A stretch of 64,000 nt of DNA. Source: Margaritispora aquatica. Its lineage: Eukaryota > Ascomycota > Leotiomycetes > Helotiales > Discinellaceae. Below, in pieces: positions 43,580-56,245 of this stretch. Position 1 is the stretch's first letter, and each line of letters starts with the position of its first letter. The position numbers and the translations under genes were made by a program. Under the pieces are notes generated by a model that made no database searches, was not told the DNA's origin, and saw only the letters and a program-made list of their open reading frames with translations. The stretch is from the NCBI GenBank assembly GCA_007644065.1, contig VJWN01000008.1, forward strand, positions 188,411 through 252,410. The letters run 5' to 3'.

Positions 43580-45979
43580 ATGAATTCCCACTCTCAAGCC
43601 ACGCCCACCACCACCACCACCACAACCACAGCCAAGACCAAAAGCTGCCCACCATGCATGTATCTCTCAATCAACGGTCTCCGATCAGCTGATCACAACA
43701 ACCCATATCCACACCACGCCAATGTTGGCGCACTGCGGGAGTGCGCCGAGGCGAGCCCTGCGTGTGGTGTGTGCGCGCTGTTGTGGTGTACGATGGACAC
43801 TTTGACGCGGCTCGATTCCTCCAAGCCGGCAATTCGAGATTCGCCAGGCGAGGAATACGGCTTGTATGCTGAGCTGTACGATGATTTCGATTTCAAGTTT
43901 GGCGAGAAGCAGAGTCCTGGGGGTTTGCCGTCGTATGAGAGTACCATCAAGATTGAAGCGAAGTTCTTGACGTATCATCTTGGGTTGAGTAGGATTGGGG
44001 TTCGCTTATTTGCTCTTGAAGGTCAGTTGGTCGCTTGCTCTCCATATATCAAATGTCTCTATTTCTCACTTTCGTTTAGTTAGTGTTCCTGTCACGTAAC
44101 TGACTTTGATGTTGGAAATCAGACTCACCGGCTGGAAAGCACTTCTCTGAAAGGTGCACTTACATTGATCCAAATCCAGGTCTGAGTCTGAAATTGGGCC
44201 GAAAATGGCTGGACATCTGTCTCCAACACCACGACAGATGTCGTCCCACAGGAACCTCCATGCCAACCAGAGTGATATTCCTAGGCGACGCCAACACCCA
44301 ACCTAAAACCACACGTCTAGTCATCACCAACGGACTGGAGGAGCCCTACGTCGCACTCTCCTACTGTTGGGGTCGCGGTGCAACAGCGCTCATGCTGCGC
44401 GAGTCCAACCTCGAGGCGATGCAAGACAGCATCGACGAAGACTCGCTCGTGCAGACCTATCCCGAGGCTTTCCGAGTCGCTCGCGAGTTGGGATTCAAGT
44501 ACATCTGGATTGACGCCCTGTGCATCATCCAAGGCAGTAGAGAGGACTGGGAGCACGAGTCTGCACGCATGGGAGACGTCTATGGGAATGCGGCTCTCAC
44601 GATCGTGGCAGCGCGGTCGGGAGACAGTCGGGATGGGTTTCTACAGAATAAATTTCAACCCGTCGTCGAGCCCTGCTTGATGCCATATGGTCGGCTCGAC
44701 GAGCATGGCTGTGACATTGACGGTCTGTACTTTGGTCTGAACCGGAACTTATTCGAGAGCACCCTCCCGCCAGAGCCAGTGTCAACGCGAGGATGGTGTC
44801 TGCAGGAAGCGGAATTGAGTAGACGACAGCTGGTATTTGGGAACCATGGCGTCTCGTTCTTGTGCAAGAAGAGCACGTTCTACGAGGACGAGGTGTGGAA
44901 GTTCATGCACACGCGTGATGTTTACCCGAAAGGGGAGTTCTCGCTCAATACTGAGAATCGCCCTTACATTGATCGGTTGGAGATGCTGAATCATTGGTAC
45001 GCGGAAACACTTCCTGATTACACGGCCAGGGTACGTGCATCTTCTTTAATCGAGATCCAAACTTCTCTCTATATTGGTCAGAATCTCGTAATGAGAAAAT
45101 AAAGCTAACAAACACAAAAAGGCACTCACCAACCGCAGTGACATCTTCGCCGCCATCTCCAGTTTAGCGCTCACAGCCCAACAAACCATCACAGGCCGCT
45201 ACCTCGCCGGACTCTGGGAGTCGGACCTCCCGCGCGGTCTCCTGTGGAAGCCTCGCTACCAAACACGATGGATGATCGACCCATCACAGACAGAGACCGC
45301 TTTAACGCCTCTCCGTCGCCCAACGATCGCGCAAGCCCCGACGTGGTCGTGGGCCGCGGTGCAGGGCCCCGTGCACCATGGGTGGGATAACAAGAAGAAA
45401 TGGCCGCCGTGGCCGGCCAGGGAGAGGGCGGAGATGTTCCTCGTTCGGACTTTGGGCGAGGGTGGAGGGGACAGCTGGACGGTCGCGCAGGATTGCGATG
45501 CCGGGTCCCTGAGGATGCTGGCATGTGAGTTGAGATTCTTCGGTCGGCCGCGACGCGTGCAGAGGGCTGCTACGAAACACGAGGTGTTGATGGCTTGGTT
45601 TACGGGGCTGGGGTATAGATTCCGGTATCGACCGGATGACTTGCCTCCCCAAGCGAGGGGGACAATGGTTTTTGAACCGGCTGTGGTGGGCCTGAATGAG
45701 ATTGAGAGTGAGGGGAGAGAAGGCGATGTTGAGGTCATTGAGGAGGGTTGTCCGTTTGAGAGGGCGGTGGCGTATGGGATTTTTGATATCGTTGAAGAGG
45801 GCGTGGAGGAAGTGGGAAAGGGGGGAAGCGAGATCTGGGCGCTCCCGTTGTCCAAGAGACAGGGTTTGTTGGTTCGAATGGGAGAAGAAGATGGGAAGTT
45901 CAGACGATTAGGGATCTTTCACCTGTTGAATATCCCGTGGTTTGAGAATGGAGAGGAGGTTGTTGTTAGTTTGGTGTAG
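43580..45979 (+). CDS. HET-domain (heterokaryon incompatibility) protein 2
   Basis: Three exons, 43580-44021, 44123-45030 and 45122-45979; introns of 101 and 91 nt; 735 aa. It is unrelated in detail to the HET protein at 23256. The N-terminus has a Thr run (TTTTTTTT), then a Cys-containing segment typical of this HET subgroup (CPPCMYLSINGL, SPACGVCALLW). The HET domain follows: PYVALSYCWG (222-231), FKYIWIDALCIIQGSREDW (about 273-289), the block ESARMGDVYGNAALTIVAAR, and RGWCLQEAELSRRQLVFG. These are the diagnostic motifs of the family, which controls non-self recognition and cell death after hyphal fusion. The C-terminal third (QAPTWSWAAVQGPV and onward) is the usual HET tail. No NACHT or repeat domain. 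Start at the first ATG of the frame. Confidence 0.9.
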
Positions 45980-48098
45980 ATATATGGATATCTACCGACT
46001 TTTGAGGGCAGGAAGGTGGGTTGATCTAGTTGGGATTAGGTAGAGGAGATTAATGAATGAATGAACCTATCAAATTAATCTATGCTTGCTGATCGATATC
46101 ACAGTCGGCTCTTATACCTACCTAGATTTACTCGCTCGTACCTATTCCCCCGTTCTTGAGTACCTACGTAATACGCGAGCACCTCAAATGTAGTGTAGCC
46201 ATGTCTAAATCTTGCCTTACCGACCTATCTACCTACCTACCTACCTACCCACCTGCCTTACCTAGGTACACTTACCGTACCGTGATTTATTTACGATACT
46301 CTACTATCGGTTCCTCGCGAGCATTGCAGTATCTCCTAGCGGGTTGTAGTGCAGCTGATGGATATGGATGCTCTGTAGATGGCGTTATATAAGACTTAAA
46401 CAACCTATCTACTTGGATATATACCTAGCGAACTAGGTAGCTATTGGATGAGGACGTAGAGGTGAGTGGTGAGTAGTGAGTACTGCGCGTGAGTTGTGAG
46501 TGAGGTGGATTTTCTTTCACGGGGATATATATTCGAAAGGGAGCTCGGACTACTATAGATAGATGAATCTATTGAAATGCAACAATTAAAATATGCATCT
46601 GTATCTACGTCTACATCTATATCTATACCATCATCTACCTAGGCATCACTCAAATAACGTTAAAAAGCGACCTCCAAAACAACCCCAAAGCGACCTCGAA
46701 AACGACCTGAAAACCGAAAGAACGATCCCATCCACCATCCATCCACCCACACACAAACAAGCCCTCCTATCATCCGGTACCTAAGATGGTAGAATCTCCG
46801 AAATTCCGGGATGGGAGTTCCGAATCTCAGGTTAGGTTAGGTTAGGTTAGGTTAGGTCAGGTTCAAGTGCAGCAAGTGAAGGACTGCCCTGTCTAGACCA
46901 GAGGCACAACTTTCGACTAAGATGAGGTGAAGTGAGGTGGTCACTGAATGTTGTCATACCATGCCATGAGGTACACAAGGTACGTTTTGACTACCTTTCG
47001 ATTATCTTCTGTGGACTTAGCTTGGACTTGGATTTGGATTTAGACTTAGACTTAGACTTAACGCGCCTCGCGACTACACATTTCACACCTCACATCTCCC
47101 CCTCGTCCTGTGGCGAGAAATTTCTAAGAACGAAGGGCTGGGGTGATGAGAATGAGAAGGACGTCGAGGTATTTTTTTCTTCTCTTTAGTACCATTTGGC
47201 GGAGGGTTCGAGGAGCGAAGTTGTTGAAGGTGAAGGTGAAGTTGAAGATACGCGTTTATACGATGCTGCTAGGTACATTAATTTCTCTTTAAAATTAACT
47301 TTATATCGAATGATAAAGAGATTCGCTGTGTCGTTGCTTCAAGACAACTGATGAGATGAAACGAGATGAGACTGGTGGAATAGAGTAGAGTAGAGTAGAG
47401 CAGATCCAGAGTACCTACCTTAGTGACTAGACAACGTACGGAGATGATCAAAACAATTAAAGACAATTTTCCCCTTGGAAGAGAGATGGATTTAAGGCTA
47501 GGAAAAGGACAGCCAGAAAGATAAACAGACCACAGAAGCTTTGAATCCTCTCCTTATATACACCGCTAGAGCAGCAGAGTAGAGACGAGACGAGACGAGA
47601 AGTAGCGTGTTATGCACGCATCCATGCTTAGGCGAAGTTAAAGATAATGGATGCAAAGCAATTCGACACAATGCCCGTTTGCTCGATTCAATACCTATAC
47701 CTAGACTAGCTGATACTTCTTGCGGTTGCCATTGATTATTAATGGAACGACGTCTGTGGTTCATGAGCTCCGCTAAATGTTTGCAAGTCTTGGGGTGATA
47801 TTTTGACATTTTGACAGGAGTGTGGGGAAGGTAGGGCAGTTTAGTTGGTGTGAGCAGTGAGGAGTTTGAAGTGGGTTGAAACCTGACAGTCGCGATGGTA
47901 AAATTAGAAGAACCAAAAGCATAACTACAGAAGACACAAAGGGGGGATCTAAATCGTTAGAAGTGAAGGATTCTACAAGCAGTAGTACAATGTGTTGCAT
48001 CGTCTATGTCTAACTTTAGGTCATAGCTCCAAGTCCATGAATTAAATATCTTGTTGCAAAAATCATGACATTGCTCCATATCATATCAAATATGTAAA
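45980..48098. other. Intergenic between converging genes, repeat-rich
   Basis: About 2.1 kb. It holds CTAC runs (46229-46248), TACCTAGGTA-type motifs, (GTTAG)x5 at 46831-46855, a GACTTA/GATTTG hexamer run at about 47021-47061 and AGAGT repeats at about 47383-47400. No supported gene. Confidence 0.6.
46831..46855. repeat. Pentamer (GTTAG)x5
   Basis: Five perfect GTTAG units followed by one diverged unit (GTCAG). Resembles a telomere-like pentamer but is a short internal microsatellite. Confidence 0.95.
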
Positions 48099-49670
48099 CT
48101 ACATATTAGCAGCACGGAAAGCCTCATCAAGCGCAATGGAGAAGTGCCAACAGTCTGCGTGGTCATTGTACAATGGAGCCGGAGCAACACGTATGACGTT
48201 TGGACGACGTTCATCGACCACCACACCTTTCTCTTCCAGTTTCTTCATAATGTCGTCGAGAGATTCAGGGTCAAGTTGGAGAGACAGCTGCGCGCCACGC
48301 TGCTCCGGGTCCGAAGGCGTGAGGATGCTGAACTTACCTGCCTGGAATGCCTCAGTGGATCGGAGGAGTCTCTCGAGGTAATCCGTCAACCTGAGTGATC
48401 TGGCGCGTAGAGAAGCCATGCCACCTGCTTTGGCGAACATCTCCAAGGAGGCACATATAGATGTAAGATCAAAGATGGATGGGTTTGAAAGTTGGAATCC
48501 TGCTGCCCCTGGGGTGGGGACGAATTTGTTGTCCATAGTGAAGCGAGAAGATTTGTCGCTTCCCCACCATCCACTTAGGCGGTTAGGGAACAACTTCTTG
48601 CCTGTCTCGGACACGGAGACGGTTGCGTTTCGTTCATGGATGAACAGTCCACCTGCCGATCCTGGGCCGGCATTGAGGTATTTGTACGAGCACCATACTG
48701 CGGCATCGACATCCCAGTCGTGGAGCTGGAGTGGGACGTTGCCGACCGCGTGAGCAAGATCGAAGATCACGAAAATTCCATGTGAATGGGCAAATTCGGT
48801 GATTTTACGAATGTCAAGCAATGCACCTGTGTAATACTGGATTCCAGGGAGCAGAAGCAAAGCTGTGGTTGATGCATGTTCAGCGATCTCGGCGAGGATC
48901 TCAGAGGTAGTGAGTGCAATCGAGGGATTGGAAGCAGTAATCGTGATCAACGAGTTAGCTGGATCAAGATTGTGGTGAAGGATTTGTGATTCTGCTGCAA
49001 ACTATTGATGTTAGAATGAGAGTTCGGGCTTTTGTGATGCTTGATGCTTCTAGGTAGTGAGAAGCCGATCCTAAGTAGAAATATGTACTCACGTGATCCG
49101 AAGGAAATGCCTGATTCTCAATGATAATCTTGTGTTTCCCATTGATATCAGGCTTGTAGTATGCAGACATCAGCAGGTGCAAATTGGCTGTCAATGTCTC
49201 CATCACCGCAACTTCAGATGGTGAAGCCCCAACAATTGGAGCGATGCTCTCTGACGCCCTGATGTCGGCATCGAGCCATGTGGGCAAAGGAGAATCAGCA
49301 AGAGGTTTGAAATGGCCATAGACGCCTTGGGTTTGCCAGGTCTCGAAATATTGCTTCACTCGCACAGCAGTGATCTTTGGTTGGAGCCCCAGAGAATTTC
49401 CACAAAGATAAATAGATTCATCAGGCCATGAGTCATCAGAGACATCGGAAAGTTTGACTAAGACAACTCAGCTCCAACATAAACAGCCAAAGTGATTCCA
49501 CATTTCTCACCTGCTTCGGACAAGGACTGAGCCTTCAGCTGTCCCTTAGTTGGAATATGAAAGTCTTTGCGAAGTTCGCGAAATATGGCTGGCTCAAGTC
49601 CATCCAGCGAGAGAGCGTATCCTTTCCAGCCAAGACCCGGATGCTCTTTTTCATCATTTCCAGCTCCCAT
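48099..49670 (-). CDS. bna5: Kynureninase
   Basis: PLP-dependent hydrolase cleaving kynurenine and 3-hydroxykynurenine to anthranilate or 3-hydroxyanthranilate plus alanine, in tryptophan degradation and de novo NAD synthesis, cytosolic. Exons 49670-49511, 49457-49093 and 49001-48099; introns of 53 and 91 nt; 475 aa, the usual length. Recognisable segments: SIYLCGNSLGLQPK, SPSEVAVMETLTANLHLLM, IENQAFPSDHF, LLLLPGIQYYTGALLDI, FDLAHAVGN with the PLP-nitrogen Asp near 256, the PLP-lysine motif WCSYKYLNAGPGS with Lys282, GWWGSDKSSRF, FQLSNPSIFDL and VVVDERRPNVIRVAPAPLYN. All catalytic regions appear intact. The start ATG encodes MGAGNDEKEHPG; an upstream in-frame stretch lacks a better ATG. The symbol follows the yeast orthologue. 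Confidence 0.96.
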
Positions 49671-52043
49671 TGTGTGAATGATAAAAACGTAATTGCAGAT
49701 GAGCAATTCACTGGGCCGAAGAGACAATCTCGAAACACGGCGGTGTAAATTCAAGAGGTCTTGTGTCTAAGCGGGAACGAGATTGGTCCGGCGGGGAGAA
49801 ATGTCAACGGCCTGCTGATGGAATCCGGGGTAGCGTCGACGCGCTTGATGTCACTTGCATTCAAAGGCGCCAAACGATATGTAATGAGAAATGTAATAAT
49901 GTGTCATGAGATGGCGAAAGAAAAGATGCGTTGTTACACTTGGGGACTTGAGGACTGTACTGTTAAGTTGAGCTCTAAGCAAGACGGTCTATGCAACGTC
50001 TAGACGTCGACACCTTGTAAGATACTGATACGAATCAAGAAGTTTGGATGAGTTTTGATTACCCCCTAGAAATCCAATCAAGGCTTAGTTGAGGGGTTAA
50101 GTTAGTCATGGTCATAAAAATATGGAATGCCACTTATATCACGAGACGATGATCATCTCACCTCGAGACTCAACACCACTGGTTCGCGGAGAGGCGAGCC
50201 CGAGCCAAACATCCAAACACAACACGATGGATCTTTTGAGGCGGAGTTCCACCAAGAATAGAATAAAATAGATTCAGGTCCAGGAGGAGGAAATCACGGG
50301 GATCCGGCCCAAGGAGCGGGAGCTAGAAGAGCCACTTTTTTTCTGGAACACGAGTCAACCAGGAGCCCTGGAGAATCGTGGTAAGATAGATATCAGGTGC
50401 ACAAGTGCGCAAGTGCACGATGGAAATTCCAACATGTTTTGGAAATTGCATTGAATTCCCGGATAGCGAGGTGGAGCGGTGAAGTGATCAGGTGAATCCA
50501 TTAGAAACGATAAAAGATTGGTAATTATCAAATAGCAAGATCAAGTGAGCAAATATTTGAGCAATGCTATGACCAAAGAGTTTTGTCTATGCCTTATTCT
50601 ATGTTGCTAAGTGGAAAGCGAGGTTTTTCTTGAAATTGTTCCAGTTGATATTCAAGAAACATGATGCGAGAATATGGATGGGCAGGGCAAGATGATGAAC
50701 CTTGCCTTGCCTTGCCTGCACGGAACAACCGAGGGGTCAATCAATCATCAATCATCATTCATCAATGAGAATCGTAAATTTTCAGCAAATGTCTTATGTC
50801 TGAGAATACTTCATAAAGTACAATACTGGAGAAGAATGAGTGACACTAAACCGATTATAGTAGTGATTGCCGAGCGGCAAAGAGCGTTTACGATTATATA
50901 TCCTCATATGGTTAGTGCATCTCCAGTTTAGAACCTCGAATAGCCGCAGCTCCAGTTTATTATTTTTCCCCTCCAAGCTTTCAAGGGCAAGAAAGCCTCC
51001 AAGCCATGAGCCAGAGCGTCATTCAGGTACGATGTCACAAGCTGCAATTCGAATATCCACAGTTACACATTCAACTAAGAAACTAAGCAACTAAGAAAAG
51101 TTAATTCTCGATTGGGTCTGCTTGAGAATTGTCAGTCACTCACTGACCCATTTACCTATATATCATGGCTTTCCTTTATTGTTCAACAATGAATCTACAT
51201 CCATCCATCATTGCTCTCAGCCCAGTCACAGCTTCAACTACCTCGTCTCTCTACTCAATCTTACAGACGACCTCAACTAGTAAGTCAGCCCTACGAGAGC
51301 CATTGAGCCTTCCTTCATTCCTTTATTACTCGCTTTCCTATTCACCTACCCTTTCTCCTTATCCACAAGCACAAGCTTGATCTTGTTCATACACTTGTTC
51401 ACGCATCTACAAGTTAGAATCATTGGTTTACAAGTGCTAATTGACCTTTAGATCCACATACTCAACATCCACCCTAATTACCAGAGGACTTCCAAAGCAA
51501 GTTACCGGTAACACCTGAATCTCGCCCTCTTTCTACCACCGGTGAATACTTCTTTCGGTTACCAAACACAACCAAATCGTGCAAGGAGTGTTGTTACACC
51601 TGGTAGCACAACTCGTCAATCAAGTACCAATTGACCAGTAGGTATCCTATCTCTACCATTGCCCGCACCTCAGTCAATCACCGATCGACCCATCGCTCCC
51701 ACGGCAAGTTTTGGTCCATAGGCGTGCAATGGATCGTTTGACCTGCTCTATCAAACCACCTCGGGTTCGCACTGTCAAAATTGTGCTGTCCTACAAGTGT
51801 ATGACTTCCGCAAATGGCGATTGGCTCTCTATTTTGTAGGGAGCATTTGCATAATGGCATCATGCGAATTCTAATCTACATTCAATATACCTTTCTTTCT
51901 CTACCGCATTGCGAGTCAAAGGCACCTGCTAGCCCTACCATAAGGATTGTCACTTTAAAAATCAGACTGCTAACCTATTGGCTTCTACCTCACAGAACTT
52001 CCCTGGATACACCAAACCGAACTCAGCTTTTGAATTCGAAATT
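49671..52043. other. Intergenic, includes 5' leader of gdh2
   Basis: About 2.4 kb between divergent genes. At 51999-52008 a CACAG preceded by GCTAACC looks like an intron acceptor just before the gdh2 start, so an upstream untranslated (or short coding) exon is likely. Small repeats: CCTTG x4 at about 50701-50717 and ATCAATCATC at about 50738-50764. No other gene supported. Confidence 0.5.
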
Positions 52044-55000
52044 ATGGCGCCCGTCGAAGCACCTATACCCAACCGGGGTCTTGAACACCTCAAACAATCA
52101 CCTGGCAGACACCCTTCACCCCAACCAACCTCGCTCACATACAAGAATGGAAATGGAAATGGCAACGGGAATGGTCATCGTGTTCTGCGATCTACCACAA
52201 TTGGCTATGCAGCACCAGAGTTCAAGGGCAAGCAAGCACAGATGACACACGGTTAGTGAATACATGGACTTGGGGAGATTTTGATGCTGTTAAGTTTTGA
52301 GAAACCTCGACGCAGTGTGGACCTCTCAAACCTTGACAAGTTGAAACTTTCTCATCACAGAAAAATTACTGACTTTGTATAGTGAAAACAAAGCTGCTAG
52401 AAGCTGGCTGGATACCCGAGAGGATTATTGATGAGCAAATCTCTTGGTTTTACAATGACCTCGGCATCGATGATGTGTATTTTCAATTGGAAACCGGCGA
52501 CGCTATTGTTAGCCACATCACTTCTCTGTATGCTGCTAAAATCGCTGCATTTGCTCGAGAAGACAAGAAACAAGAAATTCAACTGGATATGGAGGCCGCC
52601 GATCATGCCATTTATATTGACACTAGCGAGCCAGGCATCACAAATCTGAACGGACCGCGATATGAGCACCGTCTTGAGTCGAAATATCTTGACTCAACAG
52701 CCAACTCGAGTTACCGAGTGGAGACATTCCGCTCCCCTAGCCATCTTGCCGGTACTGGACCATCCAAGACTACTTTGAGATGTTACTTCGTCTACCAATG
52801 TCAGTTCGTGGATCCTAATCCTTCCCCAACGGAAACTCGACTTGAAGTTATTAGTGATCGTCTCTTCCTCCAAAAGGCCACTAAAAATACAAAGCAAATC
52901 TATCAAGACATAATCGAGGTTGCCGTTACCAGAACTGGTCCTGTTATCGAGGTCTTTGATATTGCCGATTCGCAGGAGAAGCGAGTTGTGGTAGCTTTCC
53001 GACGCAGGACTGCAGCTGGCATGTTTAGTGCCTTATCAGATTTGTATCACTACTACGGAGTCACTAGCACCAGAAAGTATGTCGAGCAATTCAGCAACGG
53101 CATCACTGTCATGTGCTTATACCTGAAACCGGCAACTTTGGATAAGAACTTTCCATCCCTCGATGCATCAATCCACCAGATCACCAAGGAAATATCGTTG
53201 TTGTACTGTATCCCTCAGAACAAATTTCAAGAGGTTTTCGCCAGTGGTAGACTCAGTCTACAGGAGACAATTTACAGCCATTGCCTGTGGGTGTTTGTCC
53301 AACATTTCCTGAATCGTTTGGGTTCTGAATACTCCTCGCTCGTGTCTGCATTGGATTCTCAGAACAGCGCACATGCAGAGATTCTGTCCAGGATTAAGAG
53401 AAGATTGAGAACAGAGACCTTTACGGCTGCTTATATTCTTGAGATTATCACCACGTATCCCGAACTGGTCCGTTCCTTGTATGCATCGTTTGCCAATACA
53501 CATCTCATTTTGGGGCCTGGATATCAAGAGGAGTTTATTCTACCAACTCCATCTGCTGAAGTTCTTTCTGATCTCCAAATGAAAGAACTCATCTCCAAGA
53601 CTGTCAACAACGAACACGAAGAAATGGTTATGACCGCCTTCCGCATCTTCAATAATGCCCTCCTCAAGACAAATTTTTACACACCTACAAAGGTTGCCCT
53701 GAGTTTCCGCTTGAATCCATCATTCTTGCCTGAGCTTGAATATCCACAACCACTTTATGGCATGTTCTTGGTTATCAGCGCTGAGAGTCGTGGTTTCCAT
53801 TTGCGATTCCGAGACATTGCCCGAGGAGGCATCCGTATCGTCAAGTCTCGCAACAAGGAAGCATACTCTATTAACGCAAGATCGATGTTTGACGAGAATT
53901 ATGGACTCGCAAACACTCAACAGCGTAAGAATAAGGACATTCCCGAAGGTGGTTCCAAAGGTGTTATTCTCCTTGATGCTAAGGATCAAGACAAGGGTGC
54001 TGTTGCATTTGAGAAATACATCGACAGTATCATGGATCTTCTGCTTCCTGCCGAGACTCCTGGTATCAAGAACCCTATTGTGGACTTGTACGGCAAGCAA
54101 GAAATTCTTTTCTTGGGTCCTGATGAGAATACAGCCGACTTGGTCGATTGGGCTACTGAACATGCTCGCAAACGTGGCGCACCTTGGTGGAAATCATTTT
54201 TCACTGGAAAGTCACCTAAACTGGGTGGTATCCCTCACGATGCTTATGGAATGACTACGCTGTCAGTACGTGAGTTTGTGAAGGGCATTTACCGAAAATT
54301 GGATCTCGACCCAAGCCAAGTTAGAAAGATGCAGACTGGAGGTCCAGATGGTGATTTGGGAAGCAACGAGATTCTTCTCAGTAATGAGAAATACACCGCC
54401 ATTGTTGATGGCAGTGGTGTCTTGGTTGACCCTCTTGGCATTGATCGGGACGAACTCGTTCGCTTGGCCAAGAAGCGAGTCATGATCTCTCACTTTGACA
54501 TTACAAAGCTGTCAAAATCAGGCTATCGTGTTCTAGTTGATGAGAACAACGTGAAGCTTCCAAGTGGAGAACTTATCAATAACGGGACCACATTCCGCAA
54601 TACCTTCCATCTTCGCCAAACTGGTTTGACAGATTCATTCGTTCCTTGTGGTGGCCGACCTGAATCGATTGATCTGTCTAGCGTTAGCAAACTCATCAAG
54701 GACGGCAAATCGACTATTCCATACATCGTTGAAGGTGCCAACCTTTTCATCACCCAAGATGCCAAACTTCGCCTAGAGCAGGCGGGTTGTATTCTGTTCA
54801 AGGACGCCAGTGCTAACAAAGGTGGTGTTACTTCGTCATCTCTTGAAGTTTTGGCCTCTTTGAGCTTTGATGACAAGGGCTTCGTTGAAAACATGTGTGT
54901 TGGGGCTGATGGCAAGCCACCAGCTTTCTACCAAGCATATGTCAAGTCTGTCCAGGAGAAGATCAAAGATAATGCTAGACTTGAATTTGAAGCTATCTGG

Positions 55001-55419
55001 CGCGAACACGAGCAAACAAAGATTCCACGCAGCACTCTTAGCGACACTCTTTCGATTGCCATCACAAAATTGGATGAAGAATTGCAGAAGACTGATCTTT
55101 GGAAGAATGAGAAGCTGCGTCGTTCTGTTTTGGAGGATGCCTTACCAAATTTGTTAATTGAGAAGATTGGTCTGGATTTGATCATTGAGCGAGTAAGTCG
55201 ATTGATTCTATACAATTGGATACTGCTGACACAAAATAGGTACCAGATAATTACTTGAGGGCCATTTTTGGAAGTTATCTTGCCAGTCGCTTCGTATACG
55301 AGGTCGGCTCTACTCCCAGCCAGTTTGCGTTCTTTGACTTGTAAGTCGATACCCTCTCTATAGCCTACAATATTCTAACAGTTTTTAGCATGTCGAAGCG
55401 CATGGCCAAAATGCAATAA
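52044..55419 (+). CDS. gdh2: NAD-specific glutamate dehydrogenase, large type
   Basis: Oxidative deamination of glutamate to 2-oxoglutarate and ammonia with NAD+, the catabolic GDH of moulds. Four exons: 52044-52251, 52383-55192, 55240-55340 and 55389-55419; introns of 131, 47 and 48 nt; 1049 aa, the usual size for the about 115-kDa class. Landmarks: HRVLRSTTIGYAAPEF near the start, AGWIPERIIDEQISWFYNDL, the long N-terminal regulatory part, then the catalytic region MFLVISAESRGFHLRFRDIA, RGGIRIVKSRNKEAYSIN, PEGGSKGVILLDA and DLYGKQEILFLGPDENTADL, and the nucleotide-binding end GANLFITQDAKLRLEQAGC. The last exons give FGSYLASRFVYEVG and the 10-residue end MSKRMAKMQ. The N-terminal segment includes an (NG)5 repeat. 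The frame is open upstream of the chosen ATG through an apparent splice acceptor, so a longer N-terminus is possible. Confidence 0.96.
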
Positions 55420-56034
55420 TAATTTGAGGCGCTTAGTGGTTTGCTTGCTCGTTGATGAGTAGTCCTTAATGACAATGTTTTTTGGGGGGGGATTGGCGAA
55501 TGTTTTGGGAAGTATTGCTTGTAACGGCAATGGAGTTTGGTTCTTTTGGAAGTCATTGGTAGATAAAAGTCTACTTCATCGAAGTTTTTTTTTCCATTGC
55601 GATATGTGTGCGCATAGATATACCGAGGAATTTAAAAAGATCGTCTTTTTCTGAAACTTTGAGAAATTGCATAGATGATGATTGATATATTGTTTGAGGC
55701 TAGAACATCTTCTAGTTCTTCATCAAGAGCAGAATATTGAAATACGATATGTGGTGGTGAGGTGGGCTACGTATGAACCTCTCAGAATAGGTAAACACTT
55801 CAAGCCCCATCGATCGCAGCGCAGGGTATCGATTGTTCGAATCTTATCCTCAACTCCAACTCTATATTACAACCCCTCAATCAAGTAAGAACCAATGCTT
55901 AAGGTACCTCGAACCACATCGCAACGATACCTAACTACCAACGACGGGAGAACTGCATGGTCATGTGACTCACACCTAGTTCTGCTGTATATATATTCAA
56001 ACTACACGTGTTCCAACATCCAATCAGGATACAT

Positions 56035-56139
56035 TCCCGACTGGTGTATCGGCTAACATTTCTGCTTTTCACCGTTGTTTCTTTCCAAAGAACAGCAAGA
56101 AGATCGCAGAGGCGCGGGGTTCGATTCCCCGGTCGGGAA
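56035..56139 (+). tRNA. tRNA-Glu (anticodon TTC) with 33-nt intron
   Basis: Acceptor stem TCCCGAC/GTCGGGA, D arm GTGT-ATCGGCTA-ACAT, anticodon stem TCTGC/GCAGA, loop TTTTCA+C with anticodon TTC, variable loop GGCG, T arm CGGGG-TTCGATT-CCCCG, discriminator A. The intron occupies 56072-56104, after position 37. The B box GGTTCGATTCC is a perfect match to the Pol III consensus. A T run at 56163-56167 can terminate transcription. Confidence 0.92.
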
Positions 56140-56197
56140 TCACGATAGACGATGAATTATTATTTTTGGCATTTTTATTTTGTTGGTTGAGCTTTTT

Positions 56198-56245
56198 GGG
56201 AGGGGTGCTTTGGGAGGGGTGCTTTGGGAGGGGTGCTTTGGGAGG
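56198..56245. repeat. Tandem repeat, 14-bp unit x3.4
   Basis: GGGAGGGGTGCTTT repeated perfectly at 56198, 56212 and 56226 with a partial copy to 56245. It lies 58 bases after the tRNA-Glu gene. The strand bias (G-rich on plus) allows a G-quadruplex. Confidence 0.95.

Noticed and set aside
46831..46855. Chromosome end or true telomere
   Set aside because: Only five pentamers, with normal genes continuing on both sides.
47016..47189. ORF with LDLDLDLD repeat
   Set aside because: Created by a hexamer microsatellite; no other coding evidence.
51978..52256. gdh2 start at 51978
   Set aside because: That codon is TTG and lies inside an apparent intron (GCTAACC ... CACAG); the first in-frame ATG after it is at 52044.
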